Shown: positions 14,083-17,711 of the stretch, in pieces
Layout of the letters: every line of letters starts with the position of its first letter
How positions within the stretch are numbered: position 1 is the stretch's first letter
Notes under the pieces: generated by a model
What the model was told of the DNA's origin: nothing
Databases searched by the model: none
What the model saw: only the letters and a program-made list of their open reading frames with translations
Position numbers and translations under genes: made by a program
DNA from: Victivallales bacterium
GTDB lineage: Bacteria; Verrucomicrobiota; Lentisphaeria; Oligosphaerales; Lenti-02
Assembly (NCBI GenBank): GCA_018648945.1
Contig: JABGQJ010000043.1
Coordinates: 1 to 17,711, forward strand
Reading direction: 5' to 3'
Length of the DNA: 17,711 nucleotides

Positions 14083-15255
14083 ATGGAACAGCTGATTGAC
14101 TGCATGGTGGATCTGGTCCGGGTGACGCCTGCCGGGGAGCAGTGCTTCTTTGGCTACTACGACAACCCCGCGTTCGATCTGAAGGGCGGGCGCCATCTGG
14201 CGCAGCGCGTGCCGTTCCGAGACCGGTTGCAGGAGCCGGGCGATGTGGCCGAGCTGTGCACGGTGGATCTGGCGTCAGGCCAGATGGACGCCTTTGCCAC
14301 GACCAAGGCGTGGAACTTCCAGCAGGGGTCCATGCTGCAGTGGCTGGGCGATCAGGCCGACACGGTGTTCTACAACGCGGCCAGGCCGTCCGGCGAGTAC
14401 CTGGGCGTAGTCCAGGATCTGGCCTCTGGAAGTACCCGCGAAGTCCCCATGCCTCTAGCCAATGTGGCGCGGGACGGATCGTGTGGGGTGAGCATAAACT
14501 TCGACCGCGTGTTCGACTTTCGCCCGGGGTACGGGTATTGCCAGAAGCGTGATCCGTGGTTCGGAGAGAAGCACTCCATCGGTGATGGTGTCTGGCTGGT
14601 GGATATCCCCGAGGCGTCCGCGAAGCAGGTGCTGACCATGGATGGGATCTGGGACGCGATGAAGCATGGCTTCGACGGCGCGGACGCCAAGATCTGCATC
14701 AATCACATCACCCTCAATCCGGCTGCGGACCGGTTCGTGCTGCTGGCCCGAAACTTCAGGGAAGGCGATGTGAACCGCTGGGCCACCACCGTGTTTGTGA
14801 GCGACTTGGCCGGCAATCTGAGCGCGCCGCTTTATGACGCCTGCATGGCATCCCACTACTGGTGGAGTGGCGACACGACGCTCGTCTTCTTTGCGGGTGG
14901 GCCAGAGGGAAACCAGCTTTACTTCGTGGACGTGGAGACGGGTAAGCAGACCGTGATCGACGCCGATTTCTTCCCCTTCGACGGACATTGCAGCACGTCG
15001 CCCGATGGCCGTTGGCTGCTGTACGACAGCTATCCCCGCCAAGGCTACCGCTATCTGTACCTCTACGATCTTGTGCAGAAGCGCGGCAAGAGCCTGGCGG
15101 GACTGCATGACGAGCCGGTCACGGTAACCGATATCCGCTGCGATCTGCACCCGCGCTGGAACCGGGCTGGGACGGCCATCTCCCTGGACGGGACCTCCGA
15201 GGGCTTTCGCGGTATCTATACCGTCGATCTGGTCGATACCATGGCCCAGTTCTGA
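14083..15255 (+). CDS. Beta-propeller protein of unknown function
   Basis: A 390-residue protein I cannot name. GAGGAG precedes the ATG at good distance. No signal peptide or membrane helix is seen, so it is probably cytoplasmic. Repeated blade-like units can be picked out: an N-terminal FFGYYDNPAFD, a central ICINHITLNPAADRFVLLAR, GHCSTSPDGRWLLYDSYP, and a final LHPRWNRAGTAISLDG, each with a strand of Leu, Val, Tyr near an S/N-P-D-G or similar turn. His residues in NHITLNP, SHYWWSGD, DGHCSTSPDG and LHPRW recur at like positions in the blades, reminiscent of the metal-binding histidines in oligogalacturonate lyase (PL22) propellers, but I do not see enough to assign a lyase. It stands alone between rlmI and a convergent kinase gene. 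Confidence 0.85.
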   Translation: MEQLIDCMVDLVRVTPAGEQCFFGYYDNPAFDLKGGRHLAQRVPFRDRLQEPGDVAELCTVDLASGQMDAFATTKAWNFQQGSMLQWLGDQADTVFYNAARPSGEYLGVVQDLASGSTREVPMPLANVARDGSCGVSINFDRVFDFRPGYGYCQKRDPWFGEKHSIGDGVWLVDIPEASAKQVLTMDGIWDAMKHGFDGADAKICINHITLNPAADRFVLLARNFREGDVNRWATTVFVSDLAGNLSAPLYDACMASHYWWSGDTTLVFFAGGPEGNQLYFVDVETGKQTVIDADFFPFDGHCSTSPDGRWLLYDSYPRQGYRYLYLYDLVQKRGKSLAGLHDEPVTVTDIRCDLHPRWNRAGTAISLDGTSEGFRGIYTVDLVDTMAQF

Positions 15256-15256
15256 C

Positions 15257-16594
15257 TCAGCAGGAGCGTCTCTTGCTCCCTATGGAGCGATCCAGACCGC
15301 GTGACAACGCCCGACGCAGGTCCGGGGACCGGCCTGGTTCCAGGGCTCCATGGGAGGAGGGGGGGGGCTCGTCTTGCTTGTTCATCTGGACCCAGGCCCG
15401 CCAGATGGCGAGGGCCAGACAGACCACGAGGATCACCAGGGAGAGCCCGGTCAGGACCCGGCGTTTGTTCAGTCGGGATGGGCGCCGGGGATGGAAGTCG
15501 ATGACCGGCGGGAGCCGTTCCTTGGTGGGCTTAGGCGCTTGCGCGGGTTCGGGCGTTGCCGCCGCTTCCTTCTTGCGTGTCGCAGCCGGTGACGCTTGCA
15601 CGGGGGAGGGGCTTGCGGAGGTGTGAATCGGGGCGAGGGGGGGACGCTTCCCAGCCAGTACGAGGTCGAAGTCCCGCAGAAGATTCTCCCAGGAACGATG
15701 GCGGTGACCGCGGTCTTTGGCCATCATCCGTTCCAACAGAAGGGAGAGGCCGACCGAGAGGCTTGCCCGGCGTTCGCGGGCGGGGATGACCGGGCTGTTC
15801 AGGTGTTGGCTGATGACCTCGACGCTGCCAGTTCCTTTGAACGGGGTGCCACCGGTGACGAGATGGTACAGAGTCGCACCCAGGGAGTAGGCGTCTGCTC
15901 GCCAATCCAGTTCTTCGCCGCGAATCTGTTCGGGGCTCATGTAGTGCGGGGTGCCGACGACCATGCCGGCCGAGGTCAAGGTGGACTGCGCCTCATTCAG
16001 GCAGATGGAGATCCCCAGATCCATCAGGCGGGCTCTGCCGCCGGCATCGACCATGATGTTGGTGGGCTTCACGTCGCGATGGAGCATCTGGTGCTCGTCC
16101 CACGCATAGCGCAGCGCTTCGGTGATCTGACGACCGATCTGCAGGGCACCCTTCTCGTCCATCACCCCGTCCCGTTGGAGGAGGGCACCGAGATTCTCTC
16201 CCTCCACGTAGGTCATGGCAAGGAAGTGGTGGCCGAAATCCTCGCCCGCCTCGAACGCAGTGACGATGTTCGGGTGTTCCAGCCGCGCAGACATGCGGAC
16301 CTCACGCCGGAAGCGCGCGATGATCCGTGCTTCACGGGTGAGAGCCTGGGGCAGCACCTTGAGCGCGACCCGCCGGTCCATGGACAGCTGGAGGGCCAGG
16401 AAGACATCCCCCATCGCCCCTTCTCCCAGCCGTTTCTCGATGAGGAAATTGCCGAGGGTGACGCCGGGAGCGATCTGTGGGGGGGGAGGAGTGACCGATT
16501 CGCTGCACGAGGGGCAGGCAACGCTAGCGTTCGCGCGCGTGGCGTCCAGTTCAATCTCTGTATTGCATTGCGGACAGGGAAACCGCAACAGCAT
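15257..16594 (-). CDS. Membrane-anchored Ser/Thr protein kinase with N-terminal zinc ribbon
   Basis: A 445-residue Hanks-type kinase. An N-terminal zinc ribbon (Cys7, Cys10, Cys27, Cys30) precedes the kinase domain (about 50-312): glycine loop GEGAMGDVF (57-65), VALK with Lys79, Glu98, HRDVKPTN (172-179), then DLG (192-194) in place of DFG, and GTPHYMSPE (214-222). A Pro/Ala-rich linker (about 318-362) leads to one membrane helix (about 380-400) and a basic tail. DLG is common in bacterial kinases and leaves the metal-binding Asp intact, so it should be active. Kinase inside, tail outside is the likely topology. AAGGAT precedes the ATG. The tail begins after a run of nine G and ends one base from the stop of the convergent gene, so its last 40 residues could be misread. 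Such kinases are plentiful in Planctomycetes and relatives; targets are unknown. Confidence 0.92.
   Translation of the reverse strand: MLLRFPCPQCNTEIELDATRANASVACPSCSESVTPPPPQIAPGVTLGNFLIEKRLGEGAMGDVFLALQLSMDRRVALKVLPQALTREARIIARFRREVRMSARLEHPNIVTAFEAGEDFGHHFLAMTYVEGENLGALLQRDGVMDEKGALQIGRQITEALRYAWDEHQMLHRDVKPTNIMVDAGGRARLMDLGISICLNEAQSTLTSAGMVVGTPHYMSPEQIRGEELDWRADAYSLGATLYHLVTGGTPFKGTGSVEVISQHLNSPVIPARERRASLSVGLSLLLERMMAKDRGHRHRSWENLLRDFDLVLAGKRPPLAPIHTSASPSPVQASPAATRKKEAAATPEPAQAPKPTKERLPPVIDFHPRRPSRLNKRRVLTGLSLVILVVCLALAIWRAWVQMNKQDEPPPSSHGALEPGRSPDLRRALSRGLDRSIGSKRRSC
15359..15367. repeat. Run of nine G in the kinase gene tail
   Basis: Encodes three Pro after the membrane helix of the kinase on the minus strand. 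One base more or less would change the last 30-odd residues: one fewer gives an early stop near 15280, one more reads on past the present stop. Confidence 0.85.
16479..16486. repeat. Run of eight G in the 5' part of the kinase gene
   Basis: Encodes the Pro stretch (about residues 36-39) between zinc ribbon and kinase domain. In the given sequence the frame is intact on both sides. Confidence 0.8.
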
Positions 16595-16799
16595 GATGGT
16601 GATCCTTACGACTCCGGATGAGACAGTCTACTCAACGCGGCGACTGCGTGAGCTAGTTTACCCCCAACCAGAAGCGGCGTCCACTGCCGAGGGATGCTGT
16701 GAGCGGGGTGAAACGACAATTCATGCGCGCGAGTTGCCCCCGTCGCCGCTGGGGATAGAGTGATTCGTGCCCCGAAGCCACTTCGTTCAAGGATGCATC
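16595..16799. promoter_or_regulatory. Divergent intergenic region between kinase and fucosidase genes
   Basis: About 205 bases, presumably with both promoters. I see no convincing -35/-10 pair, palindrome or hairpin. AAGGAT near 16788-16793 serves as the ribosome binding site for the fucosidase gene. Confidence 0.3.
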
Positions 16800-17711
16800 A
16801 TGATTGACACCACGCCCTCCTACCTTAGTGATTACCGCGACCTGTACAGGCAGGATCCACGCGAGGCCGCCCGAGCCTGGTTCCGCGATGCCAAGTACGG
16901 GTTGTTCATGCATTACGGGCTCTACTCGCTGGTCGGCCGGCACGAGTGGGTGCAACTGAGAGAGCTCATTCCAGTGGCGGAATACGCCAAGCTGGCCGAG
17001 CAGTTCACCGCCGACAAGTTTGATGCCATGGCCATCGCTGAGTTCGCCAAGGCGGCAGGCATGAAGTACGTGAATCTCACCACCCGCCATCACGACGGTT
17101 TCTGCCTCTTCAACAGTTCTGAGTGGGAATTCACCAGTGCCAAGGCCCCGGCCCAGAGGGATCTGGTGGGTGAATTGGCCGTGGCCTGCGAGGTGCATGG
17201 GCTGGGCCTCTGCCTCTACTACTCCCATGGTCGGGACTGGAAGCATCCCCACGCCCCTGACAACGCGGACTGGGGTGGCAGCGCTCGCCCCAAGTACGAT
17301 CCCCCGGAGGCGTCCTACGCCTATGGCGAGGAGCATGACCTTCAGCAGTACCTGGATTTTATGTCCGCGCAGATCCGTGAATTGCTCACCAACTATGGCC
17401 CCGTGGCAGCTATCTGGCTCGACGGGATTGCGGTGCCTCTGTCGGGGGACAAGGCCAAGTTCCGTTGCCAGGAACTCTACGACATGGTCCACGATCTGCA
17501 GCCGCAGGTCCTGGTCGCCTATAAGCAGGGCTTGCTGGGCACCGAGGACTTCTTCGCGCCGGAGCACCGGGTGCCGAAGGCCAGCGACAATCCCCGGCAC
17601 GTGGGCGAGCTGGGCGATGTCTCAGGCAAGCTCATGGAGATCTGTACGACCATGGCACCCGGCAGTTGGGGCTACAAGAAGGACACCACCGGCAGCCATC
17701 TGAGCGAGGAT
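16800..17711 (+). CDS. Alpha-L-fucosidase (GH29), N-terminal part, cut by window end
   Basis: The first 304 codons of a glycoside hydrolase family 29 enzyme, which removes terminal alpha-L-fucose from glycans with retention. The first conserved block is WFRDAKYGLFMHYGLYS (27-43). TTRHHDGFCLF (94-104) is the substrate-binding region with paired His, and AIWLDG (204-209) carries the expected nucleophile, Asp208. No signal peptide is present, so it probably acts in the cytoplasm on imported oligosaccharides. The ATG at 16800 has AAGGAT about 8 bases ahead. The C-terminal third and the acid/base residue are outside the window. Together with the sulfatase and the oxidoreductase it points to use of sulfated fucose-containing glycans, but the genes are not in one operon. 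Confidence 0.92.
   Translation, partial: MIDTTPSYLSDYRDLYRQDPREAARAWFRDAKYGLFMHYGLYSLVGRHEWVQLRELIPVAEYAKLAEQFTADKFDAMAIAEFAKAAGMKYVNLTTRHHDGFCLFNSSEWEFTSAKAPAQRDLVGELAVACEVHGLGLCLYYSHGRDWKHPHAPDNADWGGSARPKYDPPEASYAYGEEHDLQQYLDFMSAQIRELLTNYGPVAAIWLDGIAVPLSGDKAKFRCQELYDMVHDLQPQVLVAYKQGLLGTEDFFAPEHRVPKASDNPRHVGELGDVSGKLMEICTTMAPGSWGYKKDTTGSHLSED

Noticed and set aside
1..17711. tRNA genes, CRISPR arrays, insertion sequences, prophage or toxin-antitoxin genes.
   Set aside because: I read both strands for these and found no supporting signal.

Overview
The window is a 17.7 kb piece of a GC-rich bacterial chromosome with dense, ordinary coding and no tRNA, rRNA, CRISPR array, insertion sequence or phage gene that I can see. 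Several things together suggest the PVC superphylum (Lentisphaerota, Kiritimatiellota or a relative): a sulfatase, a GH29 fucosidase and a Tat-exported Gfo/Idh/MocA oxidoreductase close together, a Na+-NQR complex, a zinc-ribbon Ser/Thr kinase with one membrane anchor, and TolB-type propellers. The lineage is an inference from gene content and no marker gene proves it.

Layout, left to right. (1) 1-208, minus: N-terminus of a sulfatase cut by the window edge, divergent from (2) proB-proA (287-2739, plus), two proline biosynthesis genes joined by an ATGA overlap. (3) 2772-4046, minus: Tat-signal Gfo/Idh/MocA oxidoreductase, convergent with proA and divergent from (4) a TolB-like propeller (4248-5444) and a divergent MurC-type ligase (5462-6874), both plus. 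(5) 6881-12592, minus: one long same-strand block, read right to left as Tpx peroxiredoxin, rubredoxin, an IscA/HesB-like protein, nqrB, nqrC, nqrD, nqrE, nqrF and an uncharacterised 154-residue protein. (6) 12809-13996, plus: RlmI-type rRNA methyltransferase, then a cytoplasmic beta-propeller protein (14083-15255). (7) 15257-16594, minus: Ser/Thr kinase, whose stop codon lies one base from that of the propeller gene. (8) 16800 to the end, plus: GH29 alpha-L-fucosidase, cut by the right edge.

The nqr block is the most interesting part. NqrB to NqrF are present with the expected cofactor residues: four [2Fe-2S] cysteines in NqrF, four intramembrane cysteines in NqrD/NqrE and the FMN threonine in NqrC. 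There is no nqrA, NqrB is short at its N-terminus, no apbE or nqrM is present, and the genes at either end (rubredoxin plus IscA-like upstream, a 154-residue Cys/His protein downstream) are not part of the classical operon. nqrB as given is broken by a one-base frameshift in a run of nine G.

A second surprise is ProA: the position of the catalytic cysteine reads alanine, while another cysteine lies six residues earlier in the same loop. The remaining genes suggest a life on sulfated, fucose-containing glycans, with ordinary cell-envelope and housekeeping functions.
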